Source: Planctomycetota bacterium (GTDB lineage: Bacteria > Planctomycetota > UBA11346). Taken from it: a stretch of DNA of 64,000 bases. This document shows positions 17,247 to 26,731 of this stretch, one piece after another. The notes beneath the pieces are model-generated. The model saw only the letters and a list, made by a program, of their open reading frames with translations. It was not told the origin of the DNA and ran no database searches. Made by a program: the position numbers and the translations under genes. The number at the start of each line of letters is the position of its first letter. Position 1 is the stretch's first letter. The DNA is taken from positions 1-64,000 of the forward strand of contig BJHQ01000018.1 in NCBI GenBank assembly GCA_014193115.1, read 5' to 3'.

Positions 17247-18452
17247 TCAGGTCGGGCTGGGCCAGGCCAGGATCAGATCGTTGCCCTGCACCTGGAGGAA
17301 CAGCCCGGTCTGATGGAGGAGATCAGCGAGATGGCCGACCAGGTCGCTGGCCGCTCCATCTTGCGTGATCCGGTCTTCATTGGCCGCCTTGGCCGAGCCA
17401 TCTAAACGAACACGGATTTGGTAGGTAGAGGACAGCTGCTTGAGCACCTCGGCCAGCGATGTCGCACCGGCGGGCATGGCGGTCGGCTGGCTGGCGAAGG
17501 CGCGTACCGGCAGTGACAGCTCGCCGACCACTCGCTGGGCAACATCGACCGCCTGTTCCGCAGGGATCGCTCCGGCCTGGGGGATCAGGAAGCCGATGAC
17601 TCGGCCGGTGATGGGAGAGGGGGTGGACATCCTCTGTTCATTGATCTGGGATGAATGTGCCCTGAATTGAGAGACGCTGGCGATGAGTCCTGAGGCCATC
17701 GGCAAGGCCAGGGCCTGGTCAAGTCCGAGTGGCACCGGGCTGTTCCAACGTGGACTACGGACCAGCAGGGTTGGCTCTTCAACCATGGCCGTAGCCAGCC
17801 CAGCCAAATCCGATCCGGTCGCTGTGCCCGAGGAACCGGGCCGATAGCCACCGGTGTATCTCGTGGTTGCGATCAATTCGATCATGTTCATCCGGGCAGA
17901 ATCGACCAGGAACCGCCCATCGGCTGCGACATCAAGGCGAAACGCTGCCGAAATACCCCATTCGAGGACGGAAATCTGTGGATCGGGCAGCCCTTCCGGA
18001 GAGATCACGATATTGTTCACATAAGACTGCTGGGTGAGATTCGCGGTCGCGCCGACAGTCATCGGCTGGCTGGTCACCCGCTGCTCGAACAAGGTGCGCA
18101 CCGAGGAACCAGCGGAGTTGCTTGCTGAGAGCAGCTGGCGAAGGGCCGATTTCGCCACCGGGATCGGTTCTGCGCCAACGCCTGGGCTCATTTCCCCCAG
18201 GGCGGCTGAGCCGACCTCCAGGACCAGGATCGTGGTCTGGAATCCGATCGCGCGGTGGTCGAGTCGGCGCACCCGCTCAATCTGATCGGGCAGGGGCGGC
18301 GCAGGCAGGTCCGTCTTTTTCAGATCGGCGATGGCCTGGGCCGATTCCAAAAGGTCCAGCTGGCTCGACGGCTCAGGCGGTTTCGCGCTGCGCTCACCGC
18401 AGCTGATCAGGACCATGGCGAGGGGGATCGCAGCTGCTCTCAGATAATGCAT
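17247..18452 (-). CDS. Putative lipoprotein with secretin-N-like C-terminus
   Basis: The protein has 401 residues. The N-terminus is a lipoprotein signal with lipobox LIS-C18, so it should be lipid-anchored in the envelope. The middle is a low-similarity beta-rich region that I do not recognise. The last 70 residues (SLAEVLKQLS...QVQGNDLIL) follow the alternating helix-strand pattern of the short N-terminal domain of secretins and TonB receptors (STN/N0). AGGA lies 8 bases before ATG 18452. It is convergent with the PTPS gene, with 8 bases between stops, and divergent from the halogenase-like gene. A role in an outer-membrane secretin complex is possible but unproven. Confidence 0.6.
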   Translation of the reverse strand: MHYLRAAAIPLAMVLISCGERSAKPPEPSSQLDLLESAQAIADLKKTDLPAPPLPDQIERVRRLDHRAIGFQTTILVLEVGSAALGEMSPGVGAEPIPVAKSALRQLLSASNSAGSSVRTLFEQRVTSQPMTVGATANLTQQSYVNNIVISPEGLPDPQISVLEWGISAAFRLDVAADGRFLVDSARMNMIELIATTRYTGGYRPGSSGTATGSDLAGLATAMVEEPTLLVRSPRWNSPVPLGLDQALALPMASGLIASVSQFRAHSSQINEQRMSTPSPITGRVIGFLIPQAGAIPAEQAVDVAQRVVGELSLPVRAFASQPTAMPAGATSLAEVLKQLSSTYQIRVRLDGSAKAANEDRITQDGAASDLVGHLADLLHQTGLFLQVQGNDLILAWPSPT

Positions 18453-18645
18453 GGGTTCATCCTGGTGATCGTCGTGCCCCGGTCACTGCGATCGGAGCAA
18501 GGACCGGCCAGCTGTATCGCGATCTGTCGCACCCGTCGCACCACCGTGTGCACAGTGGTACAACCCTCGGTACGAGGATGGCCTGCGAAGGCTTGCCGGA
18601 ATCGGCCGTCGCGGCGACAATGCCGACTGACTTGAAGGAGTCTCC

Positions 18646-19956
18646 ATGCGCATCGGCATCATCGGCGGCGGACCCGGAGGCAGCATCACTGCGGCGACCT
18701 TGGCCAAGGCCGGGCATCAAGTCGTGCTGTTCGAGAGCGAGGTCTTTCCGCGTTTCCACATCGGCGAATCCCTGCTGCCGTGCAACCTGCCGATCTATGA
18801 GGAACTCGGCATCACCCCGGCGGTGATGCATGCCGGCGGCTATATGCCGAAGCTGGCGGCCTTTTTCGAGCAGGCCGGCTCCGCTGCTTCCGGGGCGCCG
18901 CCGCGCATCGCACGGTTCCCGTTCGCTCGGGCGCTTGAGGGCGATCCACCGTCGATCTTCCAGGTCGAACGCTCGCGATTCGATAAGCTGCTGCTTGACC
19001 GGGCGGTGGCGTTGGGGGCTGAGCTGCGCTGCCCGGCGACGGTGAAGCGGGTCGAGCTGCCCGAGCAGTCCGGTGCCGAACGACCGGTGATCCACGCGGT
19101 GCGCCATCCGCCCCAGGCGGTGGGTGAGGTCGTGCCCGACGAGGATGCGGTCGGCCTGCAGCGGCGTGCGGCCGAGGCCGCCGTCGCCGGCGAGCCGGAA
19201 CGCCACGAGGTCGACTTCGTGGTCGATGCCAGCGGACGCGACACCCTGGTCGCCCGCCAGCTCGGGCTGATGGATCGCCACGGCGATCTGCTGCGGGCGG
19301 CGGTGTTCGGCCACATCGGCCACCTGCCGCTGGTGCCGGGCGCTGAGACCGGCGACATCGTGATCAGCAAGGCTCCGATCGGTTGGGCCTGGCAGATTCC
19401 CCTGCGTTCCGACAAGTGGTCAATTGGTTTGGTGCTGAAGCGCGACCAGGTGACCAAGACCGCTGGCGGTCCGGCGGCGGTGTTCCGTGGCCACATCCAC
19501 CATTTCCCTGAGCTGGAACAACGTCTCGCCGGGCGCATCCCCGAGCCCTGTCGAAGCATTCCCAACATCAGCTACCGCGTGCGCCAACGCATCGGCCGGC
19601 GCTGGGCACTGCTCGGCGATGCCGGCGGGTTCGCTGATCCGATCTTCTCGTCTGGCGTGCTGCTCGCGACCCGGGCCGGCTGGCGACTGGGCAAGGTGCT
19701 GAGCGAGCATGGCGTCGATGCTGACTTGACCACCTGGCGCGATCAGACCGACCATGACTTGGCGACGTTCATCGCTTTCATCCGGCTGTGGTACGACGGG
19801 TCGTTCATCGACAACCTGTTCTTCACCAGCTTGCGCGACGAGGCCATCGAACGCGGCATCACCAGCCTGCTTGCCGGCAACACCACCGCCGCCGACAACC
19901 GATTTTTAGCGATGCTGCGCCGACGCATGGAGCGGGACGCTGCCAAAGCTGCCTGA
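18646..19956 (+). CDS. Flavin-dependent halogenase-like monooxygenase
   Basis: This 436-residue FAD enzyme has GGGPGG at 7-12 for FAD binding, HIGESLLP at 38-45, the halogenase signature WxWxIP (W247, W249, I251, P252) and GDAGGFADP(I/F)SSGV at about 324-338. These match the flavin-dependent halogenase family, close to the variant that includes CmlS-like enzymes. They also resemble geranylgeranyl reductase-type oxidases, so halogenation is likely but not certain. A charged alanine/glutamate-rich stretch at about 155-188 is longer than usual between beta-strands. GGAG sits seven bases before ATG 18646. It stands alone, with no flavin reductase, NRPS or PKS nearby. Confidence 0.75.
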   Translation: MRIGIIGGGPGGSITAATLAKAGHQVVLFESEVFPRFHIGESLLPCNLPIYEELGITPAVMHAGGYMPKLAAFFEQAGSAASGAPPRIARFPFARALEGDPPSIFQVERSRFDKLLLDRAVALGAELRCPATVKRVELPEQSGAERPVIHAVRHPPQAVGEVVPDEDAVGLQRRAAEAAVAGEPERHEVDFVVDASGRDTLVARQLGLMDRHGDLLRAAVFGHIGHLPLVPGAETGDIVISKAPIGWAWQIPLRSDKWSIGLVLKRDQVTKTAGGPAAVFRGHIHHFPELEQRLAGRIPEPCRSIPNISYRVRQRIGRRWALLGDAGGFADPIFSSGVLLATRAGWRLGKVLSEHGVDADLTTWRDQTDHDLATFIAFIRLWYDGSFIDNLFFTSLRDEAIERGITSLLAGNTTAADNRFLAMLRRRMERDAAKAA

Positions 19957-19964
19957 GCCACCTG

Positions 19965-19984
19965 AGGCTATCGGAGGCTATCGG
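19965..19984. repeat. Two perfect tandem copies of a 10-mer
   Basis: AGGCTATCGG occurs twice in direct succession immediately after the halogenase-like gene. The period equals about one DNA helical turn. No function is assigned. Confidence 0.6.
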
Positions 19985-20042
19985 CGTTTCACCGCTGCGT
20001 TGCCCTGATCGAGCGCATCGAGGCACCTGCAAACAAGCCGAT

Positions 20043-20118
20043 GAACCGCCGAGACGCCAAGTAAAAATCAGGTAAAATTCTCGTTAACTGGACGGAGCTT
20101 CGGAGCCTTGGCGGTTCC
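20043..20118. repeat. Degenerate dispersed repeat with inverted arms
   Basis: GAACCGCCGAGAC starts at 20043, and an inverted GGCGGTTC occurs at 20110-20117 that pairs with GAACCGCC at 20043-20050. A related sequence, GAACCGCAAAGAC, occurs at 62621. Together they look like members of one scattered intergenic repeat family. The element lies upstream of the metal-efflux operon and may also carry its promoter: GGTAAAAT is at 20071. Confidence 0.45.
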
Positions 20119-20178
20119 TCGGTGCGTCTTCCAGGTTTATTCGTGGAACAGGCAGCCAGCAGCGGTGGTTCACCTGAT

Positions 20179-21468
20179 GTGAGCCATGATCCCGGTCCCC
20201 GTCGATGGCTGCCGCTCGGAGGAGGGCTCCTTGCGATCGCCATGGTTGGAGCGGGGTGCTCAGCCGATCGGAGCGCAGGCGGCCCGGTGGTGGTCGGGGA
20301 GGCGCCACCGCCTGCCGTCGCTGCAACGGCTCCGGTCACCTGGATCGAGCTGCTTGATCGTGCGCCGACGGTGCTGGCTGCCCGGCATCGGTTTTCGGCG
20401 GCCGAATCCCGGATCCGTTTGGCTGGCGTGTTGCCCGATCCGATGGTCAGTGCCAGCTATATGACCATCCCCGGCTCGATGCCGATGAACAGCCTGGCGG
20501 TGGAGGTCGAACAAGGTTTTCCCCGTTGGGGAGAACGCGACGCCGAGCGCGATCAAGCGCTGGCCACGATGGCGATGGCCCGGGCGGCTTATGCTGCAGC
20601 CCGAGGACGGACTGCCGCGGCGTTTCAGTCTGCTCTGATCGAACGCCGGTCGGCGATCGCCTTGGCGACACTCAACCGGGAGATCGCCCAGCGGGCACGG
20701 ATCTTGGCGGATCTGCTGACCCGGTCGGCGGTAGCAGTCGGTAAGGCCAGCGTACGCGAGCCGCTTTCGTTGGAATCGCGGGCCACCGAGGCCGAGCTCA
20801 TGGCATCGCAGGAATCGCGGATGGCGGCCGATGCCGCAGGCATGGCGGCGGCGACGGTTGGTCTGCCACCCGACGCGGAACTCCCAGATTTTCCTCTGCC
20901 AGATCTTGCTTCAGTCGCTGTGGCGCAAGCTCCGGAGATCGCCATGGCGCGGGCCAGGATGGCGATGGCGGCCGCTGACGAACGGATGGCCCGGGCCCGC
21001 GGCCGTCCCATGGTGACGGTGTTCGGTCGCTGGCAGCAAGAGGGAGAAGAGGATCGCGATGCCTGGGAAGGTGGACTCCGGGTCAGCATTCCACTTTGGC
21101 GCTCGGCCTATGCTGGCGCCGTGGCCGCGGCCGATCTGGACCGCTCGGCGGCGCAGAGCGACGCTGCCGGAGCGCTGCGCGACGCAGAAGAACTGTTGGC
21201 CAGAACCAAGCGCGCGATCGACCAGGCGGCGCGTACCCGGCGCTGGGCCGAAGCGACCAGCTTACGGCTGGCTCACGAATTGGAGGCGCTGGTCGCCGAA
21301 TCAGCTTCGGGGATGGCTGGGGCGACCGCCATGCTGTTCGATCGTTTTGACGAATTGGCGCAGGCGCAACGGGCCGACATCGCGGCTGCGGCCGAAGGCG
21401 ATCGGGCCCGAGCGGGTCTGTGGACCCTCGCTCCGCCACCACTGATCGACACCGGAATCAGACCATGA
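20179..21468 (+). CDS. CusC-like outer-membrane efflux lipoprotein
   Basis: The protein has about 429 residues of the TolC/outer membrane factor family. Two long alpha-helical repeats are rich in alanine, arginine and glutamate. The GTG at 20179 is chosen because it gives a normal lipoprotein signal: two arginines, a hydrophobic core, and VGAG-C27. In-frame GTGs at 20122 and 20143 would add residues derived from the upstream repeat. The protein would form the outer-membrane channel of a tripartite efflux pump with the two genes that follow. Its stop overlaps the next start (ATGA), so the pair is translationally coupled. Confidence 0.8.
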   Translation: MSHDPGPRRWLPLGGGLLAIAMVGAGCSADRSAGGPVVVGEAPPPAVAATAPVTWIELLDRAPTVLAARHRFSAAESRIRLAGVLPDPMVSASYMTIPGSMPMNSLAVEVEQGFPRWGERDAERDQALATMAMARAAYAAARGRTAAAFQSALIERRSAIALATLNREIAQRARILADLLTRSAVAVGKASVREPLSLESRATEAELMASQESRMAADAAGMAAATVGLPPDAELPDFPLPDLASVAVAQAPEIAMARARMAMAAADERMARARGRPMVTVFGRWQQEGEEDRDAWEGGLRVSIPLWRSAYAGAVAAADLDRSAAQSDAAGALRDAEELLARTKRAIDQAARTRRWAEATSLRLAHELEALVAESASGMAGATAMLFDRFDELAQAQRADIAAAAEGDRARAGLWTLAPPPLIDTGIRP

Positions 21469-22991
21469 ACCAGCCTACCCAGCCGCATCACTGGTACGGA
21501 TTCCTGGCGCTGGCCGTGATCGTCGGCGTGCTCACCTGGCTGGCCCACGATGTCCTGCTGCCAGCGGCTCCAATCCCGAGCAGCGGAGCAACGGCGAATT
21601 CGATCTGGACCTGTTCGATGCATCCCCAGATCCGGCTGCCCAAACCGGGGAAATGCCCGATCTGCGGCATGGCGTTGATCCAGGTGGCCCAGAACGGGGC
21701 ATCTGCGACAGCTGCCGCCCAGGTCCTGACCCTCGATGCCCAGGCTGTTGCCATGGGTGAAATGGCCACGGTTGCCGTCCAGCGCCGGCCGGCGGTCAGG
21801 CATTTACGCTCGGTCGGGATCATCGATTACAATGAAGCAGGACTATCGATCATCCCGAGCCGGGTGGATGGCTATCTTGAACGACTTTTCGTCGATCAGA
21901 CCGGCGTGCCGGTTCATCGCGGCGAGCATCTGGCCGAGATCTACAGCCCTGACCTGATCATCGCACAGCAGGAACTCCTGGTCGCCCGGGATCAGGCAGA
22001 GACCCGATCCCTGGCGAATGCGGCCCGTCAGCGTCTGAAACGTTACGGAATCAGCGAGGACCAGATCGCCGCACTGGTCGCCGGTGGCGGAGTCCAGGAA
22101 CGCCTCGTGCTGACCTCTCCGATCGATGGCGTGGTGGTCGAGAAGATGGTCGTGGCCCAATCTCCGGTGATGGCCGGCATGGTGCTGTTCCGCATCGCCA
22201 ACCTTGATTCCGTGTGGGCCCAGATCGATGTCTATGAACAGGATCTGGACCTGGTTCGTCCAGGGCAGGCGGTCGAGCTGCGCAGCGATGCCCAGCCAGG
22301 ACGGATCTTCACCGGCCGGGTCGCGTTCATCGACCCGATTTTGCGGACCGAGACCAGGACGGCCCGGGCGCGAGTGGCGGTTGCGAATCCTGGGCATGTC
22401 TTGAAGCCGAATCAGTACGTCCAGGCAGAAATCGCCATCCCGATCGATTCCAAGGGTCATCCCGGTCCGACTGGCGTCGAAGGGAAATGGACCTGCCCGA
22501 TGCATCCCGATGTCGTCACCGAAATTGCGGGGTCCTGCCCGCGCTGTGGTATGGAGCTGCGCGTCATCCCGACTGCGGTCCTGCCTGCCGATGGTGCGGC
22601 CCCGTTGGTCGTGTCGTCGTCAGCGGTGCTCAGCCTGGGTTCGCGGTCGGTGGTGTGGCAGGAGCAGGCCGCCGGAAACTACCGTGCGGTGCCGGTGCGG
22701 ATCGGTCCTCAGGTTGATGGAAACCAGGTGGTGATCCTGGAGGGATTGAAGGAAGGCGACCGGGTGGTCGCCCGCGGCGGTTTCCTGATCGACAGCGAGG
22801 CCCAGATCCGGGGTCTTCCGAGTCTTCTTTCGCCAACCGGCGAAGCCACGCAGGCTGGTCATGGTCATCACAGCGTCGCCCCTGTTCCTCCGCCTCCGTC
22901 AGAACCGGCCCCGTCGAGCGCTCCCTCGTCCACGGCACCGGTCGCGCCCGCTCCCTCGGCGCCGGTCGCCCCCGCGACCCATCAGCACTGA
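21465..22991 (+). CDS. CusB-like membrane fusion protein with two metal-binding domains
   Basis: The protein has 508 residues. A membrane anchor (about 11-33) is followed by a heavy-metal-binding domain at 48-71 (WTCSMHP...CPICGM). The barrel-sandwich hybrid and periplasmic adaptor domains come next, then a second heavy-metal-binding domain at about 342-365 (WTCPMHP...CPRCGM), and finally a histidine-ending proline/alanine/serine tail. CusB-type proteins link the inner pump to the outer channel and hand over copper or silver. The cysteine, methionine and histidine-rich motifs strongly support a metal substrate. Two such domains in one adaptor, one inserted late, are unusual. It overlaps the TolC gene by 4 bases and precedes the pump by 9. 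Confidence 0.88.
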   Translation: MNQPTQPHHWYGFLALAVIVGVLTWLAHDVLLPAAPIPSSGATANSIWTCSMHPQIRLPKPGKCPICGMALIQVAQNGASATAAAQVLTLDAQAVAMGEMATVAVQRRPAVRHLRSVGIIDYNEAGLSIIPSRVDGYLERLFVDQTGVPVHRGEHLAEIYSPDLIIAQQELLVARDQAETRSLANAARQRLKRYGISEDQIAALVAGGGVQERLVLTSPIDGVVVEKMVVAQSPVMAGMVLFRIANLDSVWAQIDVYEQDLDLVRPGQAVELRSDAQPGRIFTGRVAFIDPILRTETRTARARVAVANPGHVLKPNQYVQAEIAIPIDSKGHPGPTGVEGKWTCPMHPDVVTEIAGSCPRCGMELRVIPTAVLPADGAAPLVVSSSAVLSLGSRSVVWQEQAAGNYRAVPVRIGPQVDGNQVVILEGLKEGDRVVARGGFLIDSEAQIRGLPSLLSPTGEATQAGHGHHSVAPVPPPPSEPAPSSAPSSTAPVAPAPSAPVAPATHQH

Positions 22992-23000
22992 GTCATAGGC

Positions 23001-26000
23001 ATGATCGACGCCCTCATCCGTTGGTGCATGCGCAACACCCTTTTGGTGCTGTTGGCGGTCGCCGGCCTGCTCATCGCAGGCTGGTGGTCCATGGTCCGCA
23101 TTCCGGTCGACGCCTTGCCCGACATTGGCGAGAAGCAAGTCATCGTCATGGCTGAATGGGAAGGTCGTTCGCCGCAAGACGTCGACGACCAGGTGACTTT
23201 CCCGCTGGTGACCAGCCTGGCTGGAACTCCTGGGGTCAAGAACATCCGTTCGATGTCTGGTTTCGGTTTCGGAATGGCATTCGTCATCTTCAAGGACGAC
23301 GTCGACTATTATTGGGCACGATCACGGGTGCTGGAGCGGATGAATGTCGCCCAGCAACGCCTGCCGCAGGGCGTGACCCCGGTACTCGGCCCAGACGCCA
23401 CCGCCCTCGGCCAGGTGCTGTGGTACACCGTCGAAGGCGATGGATTCGACCTGGCGGAATTGCGTTCCTTACAGGATTGGTTCATCCGCTATCAACTGAC
23501 TTCGGTCGAAGGCGTCTCTGAAGTCGCCGGGATCGGTGGTTTCGTCAAGCAGTACCAGATCGACGTCGATCCGGACAAGCTCCGCGCCTATGGAGTGAGC
23601 TTGCCCGACGTGATGATGGCGGTGCAGCGATCGAACCTGGATGTCGGCGCCAAGGTCGTCGAACGCAACGGACTGGAATACGTCGTCCGCGGAGTCGGAT
23701 TCATCAAATCGCCGGCCGACCTCGAACTGATCGTGGTCAAGGAGCATCAGGGGACGCCGGTCCTCCTCCGTCACCTCGCCACGGTCCAACTTGGTCCCGA
23801 ATTCCGCCGCGGTTCCCTTGATCGCGGTGGGCGTGAGGCCGTCGGCGGGGTCGTGGTGATGCGCTATGGCGAGAACCCGCTCCAGGTCGTCGAGCGAGTG
23901 AAGGCGAAAATCGCGCAGATCGAAACCTTCCTGCCGAAAAAGACGCGTGCTGACGGAACCGTGGCACTAGTGAGGATCGTCCCATTCTATGACCGCACCG
24001 ACATCGTCCATGAGACCATCGACACGTTGAAGGAAGCGTTGAGCGAGGAGGCGCTGGTCTGCGCCTTCATCATCATCCTGTTCCTGCTCCATCTGCGCAG
24101 CGCGGTCGCGCCGGTGATGACGCTTCCCCTGGCCATCGCCGGTTCATTCGTCGTCATGTATGTGGTTGGCGTCGATGCCAACATCATGTCGCTGGCCGGT
24201 TTGGCCATCGCCATCGGCGATGTCGGCGACATGGCGATCATCATGACCGAGAACATCTACCGGCATATTGCTGCGAAACCGCCGGGCAAATCCCATTGGG
24301 ATGCGGTGTACGATGGGGCCCGAGAGGTCGGTGGTCCGATCGTCACCGCGGTGACCAACACCCTGATCTCGTTCATCCCGGTCTTCCTTCTGCAAGACCA
24401 GGAAGGCCGGATGTTCACGCCGCTGGCCTATACCAAGACCTTTGCGATCGCTGCCGCCGTGGTCATCGCGGTGACCGTGGTTCCGGTCATCTGCCTGCAC
24501 CTCTTTCAGCCGGTGGCCTGGGGGCGAAGGAGGGTCTGGATGGTCGCCGTGGCGATCGGCCTGCTCGGGGCAGCCTCGACCCATATGGTGCTCGGTCTGC
24601 TCGGTTACGCCTCTGGTTGGAACGGTGTGCCGACGGCGCTGGCGGTGGGCGTGATTCTGACCTTGGCGGTGGTGCGCATGACCCGTGAGCGCTTCCTGCC
24701 CTTGGAAGAGAATGCCGTCGGCCGAGGAATCATCGCCGTCTACACCCCGATCTTGAACTGGATCCTGGGGCATAAAGCCGCCTTCTTGGCGATCCCAGCG
24801 GCGATTTTGGTGACTGGCTTTACCATCTGGCTCGGCATCGGTTTCGTTCTCAAGCCGCTGGAATGGTCGGTCAACACGGTGTCTGGCGGAACGGTGGTCG
24901 AGTTCAGCCGGCTTGCGGTGCAGACCGTGCGCGAGGCCGATGGCAGCGTGCATCGCCGAATACGCTGGCGCATGGCCACCCAGGCCGAGCTTCAGGCCCC
25001 ATCTGCCCCAGAGATCCTTTCCGAGACCAGGATCCTGCCAGGCATCGGCCGCGAATTCATGCCGCCGCTCGATGAGGGCAGCTTTCTCGCCATGCCCTCG
25101 GCCTTGCCCCAGGCGGCCTTGTCAGAGGTCGTAGCGATCAACGCCAAGCAGGACGAAGCCATTGCGTCCATTCCCGAGGTCGCCTCGGTGGTCGGCAAGC
25201 TCGGCCGGGTGAACAGCGCCCTCGACCCAGCACCGATCGGCATGATGGAAAGCATCGTCATCCTCAAACCTGTTGCGGAATGGCGGCGGATTCCGGTGCC
25301 GCGGTTCTTTTCCAACTGGCCCGGCCTGCTGAAGGCTCCGTTGGCCTGGATCTGGCCTGAAGAACGCTCGATCACCAAAGCCGAGATTCTCGCCGATCTG
25401 CAGCGGGTGACCCGCATGCCGGGGGTTCTGCCGACCTGGTTGCAGCCGATCCAGACCCGATTGGTCATGCTTCAAACCGGATTCAGGGCGATGATGGGTG
25501 TGAAAATCTATGGCCAGGATCTGCGCGAAATCGAGCGCATCGGGCTCGATATGGAGCGGATTCTGCGCACGGTCCCGGGAGCAACCGACGTGGTGGCGGA
25601 GCGCATCGTCGGCAAACCGTATCTTGAATTCGTCGTCGACCGCGAACGCATCGCCCGCTTCGGCGTCCGCGTCCAGGATGTCCAGGACGTGATCAGCACC
25701 GCGCTCGGCGGCATGGAATTGACCCAGACCGTCGAAGGTCGCGAGCGTTACGGCGTGCGTGTCCGCTATGCCAGGGACATGCGCGACGACCTGCCCGACC
25801 TGGAGCGCATCCTGGTACCGGCAGCCGGCGGAACCCAAGTGCCGGTCAGCCGCTTGTGCGACATCCGGACCGTGATCGGGCCTCAGGAGATCAAAGGCGA
25901 ACGCAACCTGCTGGTCGGCTACGTGACCATGAACACCCGCGATCGCGATGAGGTCTCGGTGGTTGAAGATGCGGAACGCATGCTTCGCCAAGCGTTGGCC

Positions 26001-26600
26001 GACGGCACGTTGCAAGTCCCCCACGGCTATTACTGGGAATGGTCGGGACAGTTCGAGAATCAGCAGCGCGCCACGGCGCGCATGGCGGTCTTGGTGCCGA
26101 TGTGTTTGGCTGGGATGCTGCTGATGCTTTACATCGGGTTCAATCGCTGGTGGATCGGTCCGATGATCTTCATCTCGATCATGGTCAGCACCGGTGCCGG
26201 GTTCATCGCGCTTGGCATCTGGGGAGCGAATCTCTCGGTCGCCGTCTGGGTCGGATTCCTGGTCCTGTTCGGCGTTGCTGATGACGACGGGGTGATCATG
26301 AGCACCTACCTCGAAGACGCTTTCAAAGATCGTGACTTTGCTTCGATAGAGGAGATGCGGGCTGTGGTCGTCGTCACCGCACTCAAGCGCATCCGCCCAT
26401 CGCTGATGACCATCGCCACCACCAGCATCGGGCTGCTTCCGCTGTTCCTGATCAGTGGCCGGGGATCCGATGTCATGGTACCGATGGCCATCCCGTCGGT
26501 CGGTGGCATCGGTGCCCAGGTCATCACCGGGCTGATCGCACCCTGCGTGTTCTGCGCCATCGAGGAACGGAAATGGCGACGACGGCTGGGATCTACCTGA
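23001..26600 (+). CDS. CusA/CzcA-type heavy-metal RND efflux pump
   Basis: This is a 1199-residue RND transporter of the heavy-metal efflux branch. The N-terminus has the first helix followed by IPVDALPDIGEKQV and EWEGRSPQDV, typical of CusA/CzcA. The transmembrane-4 segment AIAIGDVGDMAIIMTEN keeps an acidic residue at the proton-relay position. The protein is about 150 residues longer than E. coli CusA (1047). Most of the excess lies in the central cytoplasmic and transmembrane region (residues about 500-680), which includes extra hydrophobic helices. It exchanges protons for metal ions, probably Cu(I)/Ag(I) given the adaptor. It is the last gene of the efflux operon, and no metal sensor (CusRS or CueR) is visible nearby. 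Confidence 0.92.
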   Translation: MIDALIRWCMRNTLLVLLAVAGLLIAGWWSMVRIPVDALPDIGEKQVIVMAEWEGRSPQDVDDQVTFPLVTSLAGTPGVKNIRSMSGFGFGMAFVIFKDDVDYYWARSRVLERMNVAQQRLPQGVTPVLGPDATALGQVLWYTVEGDGFDLAELRSLQDWFIRYQLTSVEGVSEVAGIGGFVKQYQIDVDPDKLRAYGVSLPDVMMAVQRSNLDVGAKVVERNGLEYVVRGVGFIKSPADLELIVVKEHQGTPVLLRHLATVQLGPEFRRGSLDRGGREAVGGVVVMRYGENPLQVVERVKAKIAQIETFLPKKTRADGTVALVRIVPFYDRTDIVHETIDTLKEALSEEALVCAFIIILFLLHLRSAVAPVMTLPLAIAGSFVVMYVVGVDANIMSLAGLAIAIGDVGDMAIIMTENIYRHIAAKPPGKSHWDAVYDGAREVGGPIVTAVTNTLISFIPVFLLQDQEGRMFTPLAYTKTFAIAAAVVIAVTVVPVICLHLFQPVAWGRRRVWMVAVAIGLLGAASTHMVLGLLGYASGWNGVPTALAVGVILTLAVVRMTRERFLPLEENAVGRGIIAVYTPILNWILGHKAAFLAIPAAILVTGFTIWLGIGFVLKPLEWSVNTVSGGTVVEFSRLAVQTVREADGSVHRRIRWRMATQAELQAPSAPEILSETRILPGIGREFMPPLDEGSFLAMPSALPQAALSEVVAINAKQDEAIASIPEVASVVGKLGRVNSALDPAPIGMMESIVILKPVAEWRRIPVPRFFSNWPGLLKAPLAWIWPEERSITKAEILADLQRVTRMPGVLPTWLQPIQTRLVMLQTGFRAMMGVKIYGQDLREIERIGLDMERILRTVPGATDVVAERIVGKPYLEFVVDRERIARFGVRVQDVQDVISTALGGMELTQTVEGRERYGVRVRYARDMRDDLPDLERILVPAAGGTQVPVSRLCDIRTVIGPQEIKGERNLLVGYVTMNTRDRDEVSVVEDAERMLRQALADGTLQVPHGYYWEWSGQFENQQRATARMAVLVPMCLAGMLLMLYIGFNRWWIGPMIFISIMVSTGAGFIALGIWGANLSVAVWVGFLVLFGVADDDGVIMSTYLEDAFKDRDFASIEEMRAVVVVTALKRIRPSLMTIATTSIGLLPLFLISGRGSDVMVPMAIPSVGGIGAQVITGLIAPCVFCAIEERKWRRRLGST

Positions 26601-26731
26601 ACTGCGCGCATCCGGTCGAGTATGGTGCGATTCCGTCACGGACCAAGTGATCGGGGAGCACTGCGTGGGACGGTGGCCGCATCCTTGCGGATTGCCGCTC
26701 GCCTTACCGTTCCGCCGCATACCTTGGCTAC

